Shown: piece by piece, positions 1 to 6,832 of the stretch
Position numbering within the stretch: the first letter of the stretch is position 1
How the letters are laid out: every line of letters begins with the position of its first letter
DNA from: CAYWFF01 sp964458085
Lineage (GTDB): Bacteria; Patescibacteriota; Microgenomatia; UBA8517
Length of the DNA stretch: 21,742 nt
NCBI GenBank assembly: GCA_964458085.1
Contig: CAYWFF010000014.1
Location: 1-21,742 of the forward strand
Reading direction: 5' to 3'
Position numbers and translations under genes: made by a program
Notes under the pieces: model-generated
What the model saw: only the letters and a program-made list of their open reading frames with translations
The model's database searches: none
What the model was told of the DNA's origin: nothing

Positions 1-2
1 AT

Positions 3-89
3 TCAAAGTTGCAATCAGACTCCTTGCAACGAAGCCTGATACGCCATGATTCCGATAAACTGGCAGAGGCAATTGTCGCACTACTTTAA
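3..89 (+). CDS. C-terminal fragment of an upstream gene (partial)
   Basis: From the left edge one frame stays open for 28 codons and stops at TAA 87-89. It ends with the amphipathic stretch DSDKLAEAIVALL. That style of C-terminus is common in glycosyltransferases of the MurG/GT28 type, but the fragment is too short to assign a family. Another frame in the same stretch closes at position 48. A promoter follows the stop, which fits this being the end of a separate transcription unit. Whether it is really coding is uncertain. Confidence 0.3.
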   Translation, partial: SKLQSDSLQRSLIRHDSDKLAEAIVALL

Positions 90-115
90 TTACATTTTAA
101 AAGGAGTATTTACTC

Positions 116-144
116 TTGTAACAAAATTAACCCCCTAGTATACT
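116..144 (+). promoter_or_regulatory. Promoter of the HIT-yqeY operon, predicted leaderless
   Basis: TTGTAA (116-121) and TATACT (139-144) are separated by 17 bp. The -10 ends 8 nt before ATG 153, so transcription should start at about 151 and leave essentially no 5' leader. No Shine-Dalgarno lies close to the ATG; the only AGGAG (102-106) is upstream of the -35. Confidence 0.65.
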
Positions 145-152
145 GAAACGCA

Positions 153-554
153 ATGGAAGATGATTGCGTATTCTGTAAAATTGTAAAAGGGACTGTACCA
201 GCCTCTAAAGTTTACGAAGACGATAAATTTTTGGCATTTCTTGATATCAGGCCATACACTCGTGGGCACACATTGGTAGTACCCAAAACTCACTACCGGT
301 GGGTATATGACGTTCCTGAGTTCGGAAAATATTTTGAAGTTGCAAAAAGGTTAGCGGAAGCTCAAAAGCTTGCCTATAATGCTGATTGGGTTACCTTATT
401 AACCCTTGGTATGCAGGTTCCTCATGCTCACATTCACGTTATTCCAAGACGCAACAATGAAAGCGGAGGAGAAAGTTTTGAAAATTTACGCTACACGTAC
501 ACAAACGACGAGCTTACCGATGCCGCAAATGAACTGAAGGCAAAAGTACAATGA
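153..554 (+). CDS. HIT family nucleotide-binding hydrolase (Hint-like)
   Basis: HIT (histidine triad) proteins are small cytoplasmic dimers that hydrolyse or transfer nucleoside monophosphates, for example purine phosphoramidates. The 133 residues show the family layout: CVFCKIVKG near the N-terminus (the CxxC often binds zinc), the substrate-side strand with DIRPYTRGHTLVVPK, and the active-site triad VPHAHIHVIPR at about residues 89-99 with three spaced His. The usual Asn-Gly-rich segment before the triad is replaced by ADWVTLLTLGMQ, which is unusual. The start ATG 153 follows a -10 by 8 nt. The stop overlaps the next start (ATGA at 551-554), so the gene is co-transcribed and probably translationally coupled with the YqeY-like gene. 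Family assignment is firm; the exact substrate is unknown. Confidence 0.9.
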   Translation: MEDDCVFCKIVKGTVPASKVYEDDKFLAFLDIRPYTRGHTLVVPKTHYRWVYDVPEFGKYFEVAKRLAEAQKLAYNADWVTLLTLGMQVPHAHIHVIPRRNNESGGESFENLRYTYTNDELTDAANELKAKVQ

Positions 555-1021
555 TTAAAAACTCCATCACAAAAGAAATAGGAGAGGCACTGAAAGCGAA
601 AGATGAGGTGCGTCTTTCTACTTTAAGGTCGCTATCTTCAGCATTAAGTTATGAAAAAATCGCAAAGCAGCACGATTTAACAACGGACGAAGAATTGGCA
701 GTAGTTAAAAAAGAAGTAAAGGTGAGGCAGGATGCCATTGACAGTATCCATATGGCTGAAGGGAAAAATTCTACCAGTAGTCCTGAAGAGCTTTCAGTGA
801 AACTTAAAAGACAGGAAGAAGAGTTAGCTATATTAAAATCATATCTTCCTGAAGAAATGCCTGAAAGTGAATTGGAACAAATTATTGAGCAAATAGTTAG
901 CGAAACCGGTGCATCTTCTGTTAGCGATATGGGTCGTGTAATGAGTGGTGTGATGGCAAAAGTGGGTGCTAGAGCAGACGGTAAAAAAGTAGCAGAGTTA
1001 GTTAGATTAAAGCTTATTTAA
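551..1021 (+). CDS. yqeY: YqeY/GatB-like domain protein
   Basis: A 156-residue protein of the GatB/YqeY family: an all-helical module found alone (YqeY) or at the C-terminus of the GatB subunit of tRNA-dependent amidotransferase. Visible hallmarks are the start ITKEIGEALKAKDEVRLSTLR, the middle segment with EELAILKSYLPEEM, and the C-terminal GRVMSGVMAKVGARADGKKVAELVR, equivalent to the family's MGxVMxxxxxxxxGRADGxxVxxxVR. Length matches stand-alone YqeY (about 150 residues). A role in tRNA binding or amidotransferase function is suggested for the family but not proven. The start overlaps the HIT stop by 4 nt. The stop is followed at once by the ACGAAT inverted-repeat element. Confidence 0.9.
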   Translation: MIKNSITKEIGEALKAKDEVRLSTLRSLSSALSYEKIAKQHDLTTDEELAVVKKEVKVRQDAIDSIHMAEGKNSTSSPEELSVKLKRQEEELAILKSYLPEEMPESELEQIIEQIVSETGASSVSDMGRVMSGVMAKVGARADGKKVAELVRLKLI

Positions 1022-1149
1022 CACTAATTTACGAATTACACGAATGCCACTAATAAATACGAATAGTAAAAAGGCACCACATTATAAAGTACAATTATTC
1101 GTTGAAATTCGTTGAATTCGTTTAGCATTCGTATCATTCGTGTTAAGTT
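1019..1149. repeat. ACGAAT-unit inverted repeat, copy A
   Basis: The yqeY-ybeY intergenic region is an imperfect palindrome. The left arm (1019-1068) carries ACGAAT or ACTAAT hexamers about every 10 bp; the right arm (1094-1147) carries the complementary ATTCGT units about every 10 bp. When the right arm is reverse-complemented, both arms begin TAACAC and align over five units. The right arm runs into TTAAGTT just before the ybeY ATG. A degenerate relative is at 4170-4291. Confidence 0.65.
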
Positions 1150-1152
1150 TAT

Positions 1153-1542
1153 ATGATCAAAGTCATTGTCAGTAAACAATCTAATTATCCTGTCAGTTCA
1201 GTTGCCGTTCGAAAGCGGCTGGTGAATTTCTTGAAAGCCTGGGGAATTGTATCTGATACAGTAGTCCATGTCGCGATTGTCGGTGAAAAAAAAATGCTAA
1301 TTCTTGCCAAAAAATATTTACATGAAGTAAATGTGGTTCACAATGTTTTGTCTTTTCCTTCAGCTGAAGCAACCGGCGAGTTTGTTTATCCGCCTGACGA
1401 CACTATCCACTTAGGTGAAATAGTTCTTTGTTATCCTAAGTTGTTTGAAGAAGCAAAAACGGAAGGCACAAGACTTGAAGAAAAAGTATTTGAACTAATC
1501 GAGCATGGAGCGCTTCATCTTTTGGGAATTCACCACGATTGA
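1153..1542 (+). CDS. ybeY: Endoribonuclease YbeY, C-terminally short
   Basis: YbeY is a zinc-dependent single-strand endoribonuclease in 16S rRNA maturation and ribosome quality control. The metal site HGALHLLGIHH is present at the extreme C-terminus, matching the family motif HGxLHLxGYDH with all three His ligands kept and the Asp before the third His replaced by His. An earlier conserved segment is VVHNVLSFPS followed by LGEIVLC. The protein ends two residues after the motif, at 129 residues, where many homologues continue for 20-30 more. Reading through the TGA gives no YbeY-like sequence, so it is a natural end or a truncation rather than recoding. The start ATG 1153 lies 3 nt after a possible extended -10 (TGT then TAAGTT at 1144-1149) formed by the end of the upstream repeat. 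Confidence 0.85.
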   Translation: MIKVIVSKQSNYPVSSVAVRKRLVNFLKAWGIVSDTVVHVAIVGEKKMLILAKKYLHEVNVVHNVLSFPSAEATGEFVYPPDDTIHLGEIVLCYPKLFEEAKTEGTRLEEKVFELIEHGALHLLGIHHD

Positions 1543-1566
1543 GATAATGTTTTCTGTTTTGTTACA

Positions 1567-1595
1567 TTGCTTACGCAGTTTTCTGGTAGTATAAA
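1567..1595 (+). promoter_or_regulatory. Putative dnaX promoter
   Basis: TTGCTT (1567-1572) and TATAAA (1590-1595) are 17 bp apart, giving a start near 1602 and a leader of about 37 nt with no Shine-Dalgarno. A second -10-like TAGAAT lies at 1599-1604. Confidence 0.5.
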
Positions 1596-1638
1596 GAATA
1601 GAATTACTAATCCGCTCTAAATTACTTTTACTTTGTCT

Positions 1639-3192
1639 ATGACATATTATCTTAAATACAGGCCTCAAATAGTTGATGAACTGGATATTGCAGACGTTCG
1701 TGAACACTTGAAAAAAGCCCTTTCAACTGATCAGATTCCCCATGCATTTTTATTTGCAGGGCCTAAAGGAACAGGTAAAACTTCTGCCGCGAGAATTTTG
1801 GCAAAAGTAATTAATTGTGAACATAGAGATAAAAAAACAGGAGAACCCTGTCTTAAGTGCGACTCCTGCATAGCGATTGCAAAAGGTGAACATTTAGATA
1901 TTCTGGAATTAGACGCGGCAAGCCATCGGGGAATTGATGATATACGCTATCTTCGGGAAGCGGTTAAATTATCTCCGTCTTCAGCCAAATACAAAGTATA
2001 TATCGTTGATGAAGCCCACATGCTTACCACAGAAGCATCTAATGCTTTATTAAAAACTTTAGAAGAGCCGCCGGCCCATGTTATTTTTATCCTAGCTACC
2101 ACTAACCCGGAGAAATTGATAGACACCATCCGTTCGCGGACAACAATTATTCCATTCAGAAAAGCAACACAGGAAGAACTAATGCGTTCTTTAACACGGG
2201 TAGTCGCGGGAGAAAATCTGTCTTTAGATGAACCAAGTTTGGAAATAATTGCACAGGCAGCAGACGGTACATTGCGTGATGCGCATAAAATTTTGGAACA
2301 ATTAGTGTCAAGTGAAGTTTTTTCCGCTAAAGCAATTCGGGTTTTTTTGCAAAAAGGGTATAGTGGCGGCGTAAATTTGCTACTTAAGTCGGTTGAAAAA
2401 AAAGATTTGAGCAAAATTATAATGCACATAGAAAATGCGGCAAATTCAGGTGTCGCAATGAAAGACTATACGTTGGAACTTTTAAACCAATTACATAACT
2501 CTCTTTTGGGTAAAGTCGGAGTTGGCGACGATCTTCTTACTTCACTTACACAAAGCGATTTAACTTTACTTATAAAAAGCATAACTAACTCAGAAAAATA
2601 TTTTACCGGCGCATATATAGAACAAATACCTCTTGAACTTGCTTTTATTGACTGGCTTTCTGAGGACTACGAAAAAAAAGTAGAAACGCCTGTCCCAAAA
2701 CCTGTTAAACCAATACTGCATAAACCTGAAATAAAAAAAACTTTCGAGACAAAGAATAAGAAAACAAAAAACACTGAGTCGACAGATGGTAAATCGCTTC
2801 CTCTCAATTCGACCAAAGATACAGTAACTACAAATGGCGAGACAATAAGCGACACACTTTGGTCACAGATTTTGGCAACAGTCAAACCGCTGAATCCTTC
2901 GATCGAAGCACTTCTTCGTGCATCAAAACCTTTAGGTTTTAACGGAGAGACGCTGACTTTAAGTGTTTACTATCGTTTTCACAAAGAACGATTGGAAGAA
3001 AATGTCCATAGAAATATTCTTGAGAAAGCGATTGAAGAAGTTTGCGGTGCACCGGTAAGAGTAAGTTGTGTATTGTCGGAACCTCCTGCAGAAAAAGTGT
3101 TTGAATCTTCCGCCACCAAAAACGATGTAGTTTTGACCGAAAGCAAAGACAAAGATATAATAAACGTTGCCAAAGATCTCTTTGGTGCTTAA
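1639..3192 (+). CDS. dnaX: DNA polymerase III subunit gamma/tau
   Basis: The clamp-loader ATPase that assembles the sliding clamp on DNA and links polymerase cores. In order: Walker A GPKGTGKT at residues 41-48, zinc-binding Cys 59, 70, 73 and 76, Walker B/DEAH (VYIVDEAHML) near 119-128, sensor-1 ATTN near 155, the SR finger in IRSRTT, and DGTLRDA in the second domain. Domain III ends near residue 342. A Lys-rich linker and a C-terminal domain follow. Length 517 fits a tau-type product. I take ATG 1639 (MTYYLKYRP) rather than TTG 1633 because bacterial DnaX normally begins a few residues before YRKYRP. An A8 run at 2672-2679, exactly at the domain III/linker border, could yield a short gamma-like product. 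First gene of the conserved dnaX-ybaB-recR cluster. Confidence 0.96.
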   Translation: MTYYLKYRPQIVDELDIADVREHLKKALSTDQIPHAFLFAGPKGTGKTSAARILAKVINCEHRDKKTGEPCLKCDSCIAIAKGEHLDILELDAASHRGIDDIRYLREAVKLSPSSAKYKVYIVDEAHMLTTEASNALLKTLEEPPAHVIFILATTNPEKLIDTIRSRTTIIPFRKATQEELMRSLTRVVAGENLSLDEPSLEIIAQAADGTLRDAHKILEQLVSSEVFSAKAIRVFLQKGYSGGVNLLLKSVEKKDLSKIIMHIENAANSGVAMKDYTLELLNQLHNSLLGKVGVGDDLLTSLTQSDLTLLIKSITNSEKYFTGAYIEQIPLELAFIDWLSEDYEKKVETPVPKPVKPILHKPEIKKTFETKNKKTKNTESTDGKSLPLNSTKDTVTTNGETISDTLWSQILATVKPLNPSIEALLRASKPLGFNGETLTLSVYYRFHKERLEENVHRNILEKAIEEVCGAPVRVSCVLSEPPAEKVFESSATKNDVVLTESKDKDIINVAKDLFGA

Positions 3193-3200
3193 AAGGGGGT
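3193..3200 (+). promoter_or_regulatory. Ribosome binding site of ybaB
   Basis: AAGGGGGT follows directly after the dnaX stop and ends 11 nt before ATG 3212. It is one of the few recognisable Shine-Dalgarno sites in the window, as expected for a gene inside an operon. Confidence 0.55.
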
Positions 3201-3211
3201 GTATCTAATAT

Positions 3212-3499
3212 ATGTTTGATAAATTAAAACAAGGCAAAGATTTACTAAAACTAAGACAACAAGCGCAACAACTGCAAAAATCGCTTCAGGAAATTCATCA
3301 CACAGAAGAAAAAGGAGATTCGAAAGTTACCGTAGACGGAACACAAAATGTTGTTTCTATTATGGTTGACGGCGTGGAGCAAAGAGAGTTGACTGAACTG
3401 ATCAACAAAGCCATGAAAGAGGTCCAAAAGAAGAGTGCCAAAAAAATGATGGAAATGGGTGGTGGACTTTCAGGACTTTTGGGTGGGGGAATGGGGTAA
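3212..3499 (+). CDS. ybaB: Nucleoid-associated protein YbaB/EbfC
   Basis: YbaB/EbfC proteins are small dimeric DNA-binding proteins almost always encoded between dnaX and recR, as here. The 95 residues show the family pattern: an N-terminal Gln/Lys-rich helix (KLRQQAQQLQKSLQEI), a central beta-hairpin (GDSKVTVDGTQNVVSIMVDG), a helix ELTELINKAMKEVQKKSAKKM, and a Gly-rich tail (GGGLSGLLGGG). The length is slightly below the usual 100-110. Spacing to dnaX is 19 bp, so co-transcription is likely. Precise function (nucleoid organisation, or a role with RecR/DnaX) is not settled for the family. Confidence 0.92.
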   Translation: MFDKLKQGKDLLKLRQQAQQLQKSLQEIHHTEEKGDSKVTVDGTQNVVSIMVDGVEQRELTELINKAMKEVQKKSAKKMMEMGGGLSGLLGGGMG

Positions 3500-3517
3500 A
3501 TTTTTAAAGATAAGCAC

Positions 3518-3546
3518 CTGACAACGAGCTTAGTGTTTGCTAGAAT
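3518..3546 (+). promoter_or_regulatory. Internal leaderless promoter for recR
   Basis: CTGACA (3518-3523) and TAGAAT (3541-3546) are 17 bp apart, and TGC directly precedes the -10, making it an extended -10. The -10 ends 7 nt before ATG 3554. The hexamer overlaps the in-frame ATG at 3545, which argues against that earlier start. Confidence 0.6.
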
Positions 3547-3553
3547 GGAACGT

Positions 3554-4162
3554 ATGCGTATTGCCAAGCCACTAGCAAAACTTATAGAGTCTTTTGAGAA
3601 ATTACCTGGAATAGGACCCAAAAGTGCCCAAAGGCTTTCATATTATTTGCTGCATGTTCCTCAGGGCGAACTTGATGCGTTCGCGGAAAGTCTGTCTGAA
3701 CTGAAAAAAAGGACAGTGCTTTGTTCCATTTGCAAAAACGTAAGCGAAGAAGACCCCTGTACGGTGTGCGATGATAATTCGCGGGATAAAAATGAAATTT
3801 TGGTAGTGGAACAGCCTTTGGATCTCCTGGCTTTTGAACGGACGGGAAAATATAAAGGAGTGTATCATGTTTTGCACGGAGCAATTAATCCCCTCGACAA
3901 TATCGGGCCTGATGAAATTTATATATCAGATTTACTAAGAAGAATAACGGAAAGTAAGGTATCTGAAATTATTGTAGCAACAAATCCGACAATGGAAGGA
4001 GATGCGACTGCTATGTATATTGCCAAAAAAATTAAAGAGCTGGCGAATGGTGAAAGCCCCAAGGTTACCAGACTGGGAATGGGAATCCCTACAGGTGCGG
4101 ACTTGGAATACGCGGATGAGACAACACTGACGCAGGCTATAGAGGGAAGAAGAGTACTATAA
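3554..4162 (+). CDS. recR: Recombination mediator RecR
   Basis: RecR works with RecO (and RecF) to load RecA on SSB-coated single-stranded DNA during gap repair. All domains are visible in 202 residues: helix-hairpin-helix KLPGIGPKSAQR at 16-27, a four-Cys zinc finger (C57, C60, C69, C72), a Toprim domain starting EILVVEQPLDLLAFE near residue 81, NPTMEGDATA, and the C-terminal RLGMGIPTGADLEYADETTL. I choose ATG 3554 because RecR normally has about 15 residues before the HhH, and because a promoter -10 covers the upstream in-frame GTG/ATG codons. Third member of the dnaX-ybaB-recR cluster, but with its own promoter. Confidence 0.96.
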   Translation: MRIAKPLAKLIESFEKLPGIGPKSAQRLSYYLLHVPQGELDAFAESLSELKKRTVLCSICKNVSEEDPCTVCDDNSRDKNEILVVEQPLDLLAFERTGKYKGVYHVLHGAINPLDNIGPDEIYISDLLRRITESKVSEIIVATNPTMEGDATAMYIAKKIKELANGESPKVTRLGMGIPTGADLEYADETTLTQAIEGRRVL

Positions 4163-4169
4163 AAACTCG

Positions 4170-4291
4170 AATCTAAGAAAAAATATGAATGTTACGAATG
4201 GCAACGAATAGTAAATTAGTTAGCATCTAAACCAACGTATTTCGCATCTATTTGCAAGCATTAGTGTTCAAATTCGTTGCATTCGGGTTAA
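4170..4291. repeat. ACGAAT-unit inverted repeat, copy B (degenerate)
   Basis: The region after recR holds TCGAAT, TACGAAT and AACGAAT units (about 4170-4211). The facing arm (about 4260-4291) has AAATTCGT, TGCATTCG and GGTTAA. The outer end resembles copy A at 1019-1149, and again it stops next to the start codon of the following gene (ATG 4302). It is more decayed than copy A; the middle (4212-4258) shows nothing recognisable. Confidence 0.5.
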
Positions 4292-4301
4292 AATTGAATA
4301 T

Positions 4302-4754
4302 ATGCCGAATATTTTTGTGAGTAAAAGCAAACAAAAAGCAGTAGATATTGCCAAAAAGGCAGCTCAAACTGTCCAGCATGAAACACGTGAGGCTGCTAAT
4401 ACCGCAAGCAGCCAGATAACCGGTCAGGAAAAAATTACGAATGCACCTTCTCCGGTAGTGGAAGCTATGAAGCAGGGAAATGTAGAAATTTCCCAAATAG
4501 ATAATCAGGGAATCCATCGCGATGAAAATCGCAGGCTAACTTATCTTGAAGATGAACTAAGAAAATTAATGGATTTGGAAAAATTAAAAAAACAACAACT
4601 TGAGGCAAACGAACGAATAACCCAACCGTCTCAGGGAACGGAAGAAAATTCGCAAAAAAAACTCTTCGTGCCGAGTTCTCCCAAGAAAAAAGGTAAATTA
4701 GGATTACAAAGGAAACAAAAGAAAACAGAAATCGGAAAAGTCGGATCGGGGTGA
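4302..4754 (+). CDS. Uncharacterised Lys-rich coiled-coil protein
   Basis: I do not recognise a named family. The 150 residues begin with a Lys/Ala-rich helix (KSKQKAVDIAKKAAQ), then a Pro-containing linker, a predicted coiled coil ENRRLTYLEDELRKLMDLEK at about 76-95, a polar linker and a strongly basic tail (SSPKKKGKLGLQRKQKK). There is no signal peptide or membrane segment, so it is probably cytoplasmic; the basic tail suggests nucleic-acid or ribosome binding (inference only). The ATG is right after the ACGAAT repeat. No Shine-Dalgarno is seen. Codon use and composition look like the neighbours. Confidence 0.7.
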   Translation: MPNIFVSKSKQKAVDIAKKAAQTVQHETREAANTASSQITGQEKITNAPSPVVEAMKQGNVEISQIDNQGIHRDENRRLTYLEDELRKLMDLEKLKKQQLEANERITQPSQGTEENSQKKLFVPSSPKKKGKLGLQRKQKKTEIGKVGSG

Positions 4755-4816
4755 GCGATAGAAAGTACTTTGTAGAAGGTACGAACCGGGAAAGAGATTA
4801 AAATTAATTACCGTAG

Positions 4817-4845
4817 TTGACATCCGAATTGTTCACTGTTAGTAT
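4817..4845 (+). promoter_or_regulatory. Strong promoter with extended -10 for the 75-aa gene
   Basis: Consensus TTGACA (4817-4822), a 17-bp spacer and TAGTAT (4840-4845) preceded by TGT. Start predicted near 4852, giving a leader of about 96 nt that contains two hairpins. This is one of the best -35/-10 pairs in the window. Confidence 0.7.
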
Positions 4846-4882
4846 CATCGAAATGACAATTACATATTCTATAGTTTGTTGC

Positions 4883-4947
4883 AGCTTCCTTCATTGAAGG
4901 AGCTTTTATATGTTTTTGGGTTAAGCTCCTTCAAAGGAGCTTTTTTT
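4883..4947 (+). promoter_or_regulatory. Duplicated hairpin leader with alternative pairings and a 4-codon uORF
   Basis: Two similar units follow each other: hairpin, U-run, ATG. Unit 1 (4884-4903) folds into an 8-bp stem with one bulge, followed by TTTT and ATG 4910. Unit 2 (4923-4942) is an 8-bp perfect stem with a 4-nt loop and a T7 tract (4941-4947) directly before ATG 4948. The right arm of unit 1 (TTGAAGGAGCTT, 4894-4905) is perfectly complementary over 12 nt to the left arm of unit 2 (AAGCTCCTTCAA, 4923-4934), so unit1:unit2 pairing excludes both hairpins. ATG 4910 opens a 4-codon frame (MFLG, stop at 4922-4924) with its own AAGGAG; its stop lies in the left arm of unit 2. The SD of the downstream gene (4934-4939) is in the right arm of unit 2. 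Confidence 0.7.
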
Positions 4948-5175
4948 ATGAACAATAAATTGATAACTGAATTTTATATCGGTAAAGCCAATTATGTAAT
5001 GACTGACTATGCAGGCAGACCTTGGACTATTGTTGTGGACTATAAAAACAATTCCTTTTTGATTAAAAACCAGGACTCTTTGTCTTCCGGTGTTCGGAAA
5101 GTTATCGTAAAAAACATAGAAAACATGTTGCGTAGGAAAGCTCAGTTAAATTTAGTCGAGAAGCTGTTACAATAG
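4948..5175 (+). CDS. Uncharacterised 75-residue protein
   Basis: No family recognised. The protein has a short beta-rich N-terminal half (ITEFYIGKANYVMTDYAGR, then WTIVVDYKNNSFLIKN) and a basic amphipathic helix at the C-terminus (RKVIVKNIENMLRRKAQLN). There is no signal peptide or membrane segment. The frame is open upstream to a TTG at 4876, but that would translate the hairpin leader. ATG 4948 is the better start because AAGGAG sits 8 nt before it. It has its own strong promoter and structured leader and lies 59 bp before cysS, so cysS may be co-transcribed. The basic helix could bind RNA, which would allow autoregulation through the leader, but nothing in the sequence proves it. Confidence 0.7.
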   Translation: MNNKLITEFYIGKANYVMTDYAGRPWTIVVDYKNNSFLIKNQDSLSSGVRKVIVKNIENMLRRKAQLNLVEKLLQ

Positions 5176-5234
5176 ATTAGTACAGAGCGAAAAGATCTAA
5201 TAGTAAATTAAAAAGTCCAAGAAATTTAAAACAT

Positions 5235-6790
5235 ATGGATATATTTTTAACAAATAGCCTATCCGGAAAAAAAGAGAAGTTTGAGCCGTTAAAACCCGGA
5301 GAGATCGGTATTTATTCCTGTGGTCCGACTGTTTACTGGAACCAGCATATCGGGCATATGTATGNNNNNNNNNNNNNNNNNNNNNNNNNNNNNNNNNNNN
5401 NNNNNNNNNNNNNNNNNNNNNNNNNNNNNNNNNNNNNNNNNNNNNNNNNNNNNNNNNNNNNNNNATTTATTCCTGTGGTCCGACTGTTTACTGGAACCAG
5501 CATATCGGGCATATGTATGCTTATGTACATTGGGATGTGTTGGTGCGTTTTTTACGATCCGTCGGATACAAAGTTAAATGGGTTATGAATATCACGGATG
5601 TGGGACATTTAACTTCGGACGAAGACACTGGTGAAGACAAGATGGAAAAGGGTGCTAAGCGTGAAGGGCTTACTGTTTGGCAAATTGCAGAAAAGTATAT
5701 GCAGCAATTTTTGGAAAGTGTAGATCTTTTGAATATCAAAAGACCTGACGTATTGTCTAAAGCGACTAAACATATTGAAGATCAAATTGAACTTATTAAA
5801 AAAATCGAAGCTAACGGTTTTACTTATAAAACATCAACCGGGCTCATTTTTGATACTTCAAAATTTAAAGATTATGCAGCTTTTGCAAATCTTAACTTAA
5901 AGAAACAACAATCAGGCGCCAGAGTTGATGTGGATCCCGAGAAAAAACGACCATGGGACTTCCTTTTGTGGGTTACAAACCAACCCGAACACATTATGAA
6001 GTGGGAAAGTCCGTGGGGTACAGGTTTTCCCGGATGGCATATCGAGTGCACCGCCATGTCCACCAAATATTTAGGCAACCGGTTTGATATACATACCGGA
6101 GGAAAGGAACATATTCCGGTTCACCATACCAATGAAGTCGCTCAGGCATTTGGCGCATTTGGCAGACAAACTGTAAATTATTGGCTCCATAACGAATGGA
6201 TGACATTAAAAGGTGAAAAAATCAGTAAAAGTTCGGGGAATATGATTACTGTTGAAGATATAAAAAAAGAAGGCTATGATCCTTTGGCTTTACGGTATTT
6301 AATTCTCAATTCACAATATCGTCGGGGTATGGACTTCACCTGGGATGCGTTAGCTTCCGCGCAAGTTGCTTTGTCGAAAATCAAAGAACATATGCAGACT
6401 TTTCGTGCTGATTCCAGTCGAACAATGTTATCGCAGGAAAAAGATCAAAAGAGGGTAAGCTTTCTAACTAAATTTACAAATGTCCTTGCGGACGACTTAA
6501 ACACCCCTCAAGCACTTGCTGTTTTATGGGAAGTTGTAAAAAGCAATATTCCATCAGAAGATAAATATGATCTTATTGTGACTTTTGATGAAGTTTTGGG
6601 ACTTAAGTTGACAATGCCTGAAGCCCAACTGCCACCTGATGTGCTGGAATTGTCCCACAAGAGGGACTTGAGCAGGCAAAAGAATGACTACGAAGATGCT
6701 GACAGACTTAGGAATGAGATACAAAGCAAGGGTTATATTGTTAAAGACACTTCTGAAGGAACACTTATAATTCTGAAAGACGCTAAATAA
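5235..6790 (+). CDS. cysS: Cysteinyl-tRNA synthetase (interrupted by an assembly gap)
   Basis: Class I aminoacyl-tRNA synthetase charging tRNA-Cys. Zinc ligand Cys in YSCGPTVY (residue 29), HIGH at 38-41, zinc ligands in GWHIEC and HHTNE, and the KMSKS loop as GEKISKSSGN; a helical anticodon-binding region follows. In the window the frame is cut by 100 N (5365-5464). The 55 bases before the gap (5310-5364) are repeated exactly after it (5465-5519). Dropping the N run and one copy joins 5364 to 5520 in frame and gives a normal 466-residue enzyme, so the real gene is almost certainly intact. The start ATG 5235 matches the family's MxxxNSLxxKKExF beginning. No T-box sequence is present upstream; an extended -10 (TGT then TACAAT, 5168-5173) overlaps the end of the 75-aa gene. 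Confidence 0.95.
5310..5519. other. Scaffold gap (100 N) flanked by identical 55-bp contig ends
   Basis: 5365-5464 is exactly 100 N, a conventional gap of unknown length. The sequences 5310-5364 and 5465-5519 are identical over 55 bp. This is the signature of two overlapping contigs that were scaffolded but not merged. It is not a biological repeat: one copy gives a complete CysRS HIGH region. Confidence 0.92.
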
Positions 6791-6832
6791 TTTACTGGTT
6801 TTACTTCCAAAACCATGTTAACGTAAAGTAGT

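Noticed and set aside
1540..1620. TGA recoding (as in code 25 lineages) extending YbeY
   Set aside because: The translation beyond the TGA has no YbeY-like features, and other genes here use TGA as a normal stop, for example the HIT gene.
1543..1638. SRP RNA gene, often found near dnaX
   Set aside because: No conserved SRP domain IV sequence such as the GGAAG tetraloop region was seen; the interval is only 96 bp and contains a promoter.
5176..5234. T-box riboswitch before cysS
   Set aside because: No T-box consensus or long leader with a specifier loop is present.
5310..5519. The 55-bp duplication as a biological direct repeat or insertion-site duplication
   Set aside because: The copies flank exactly 100 N and collapse to a perfect CysRS, which is the signature of scaffolding.
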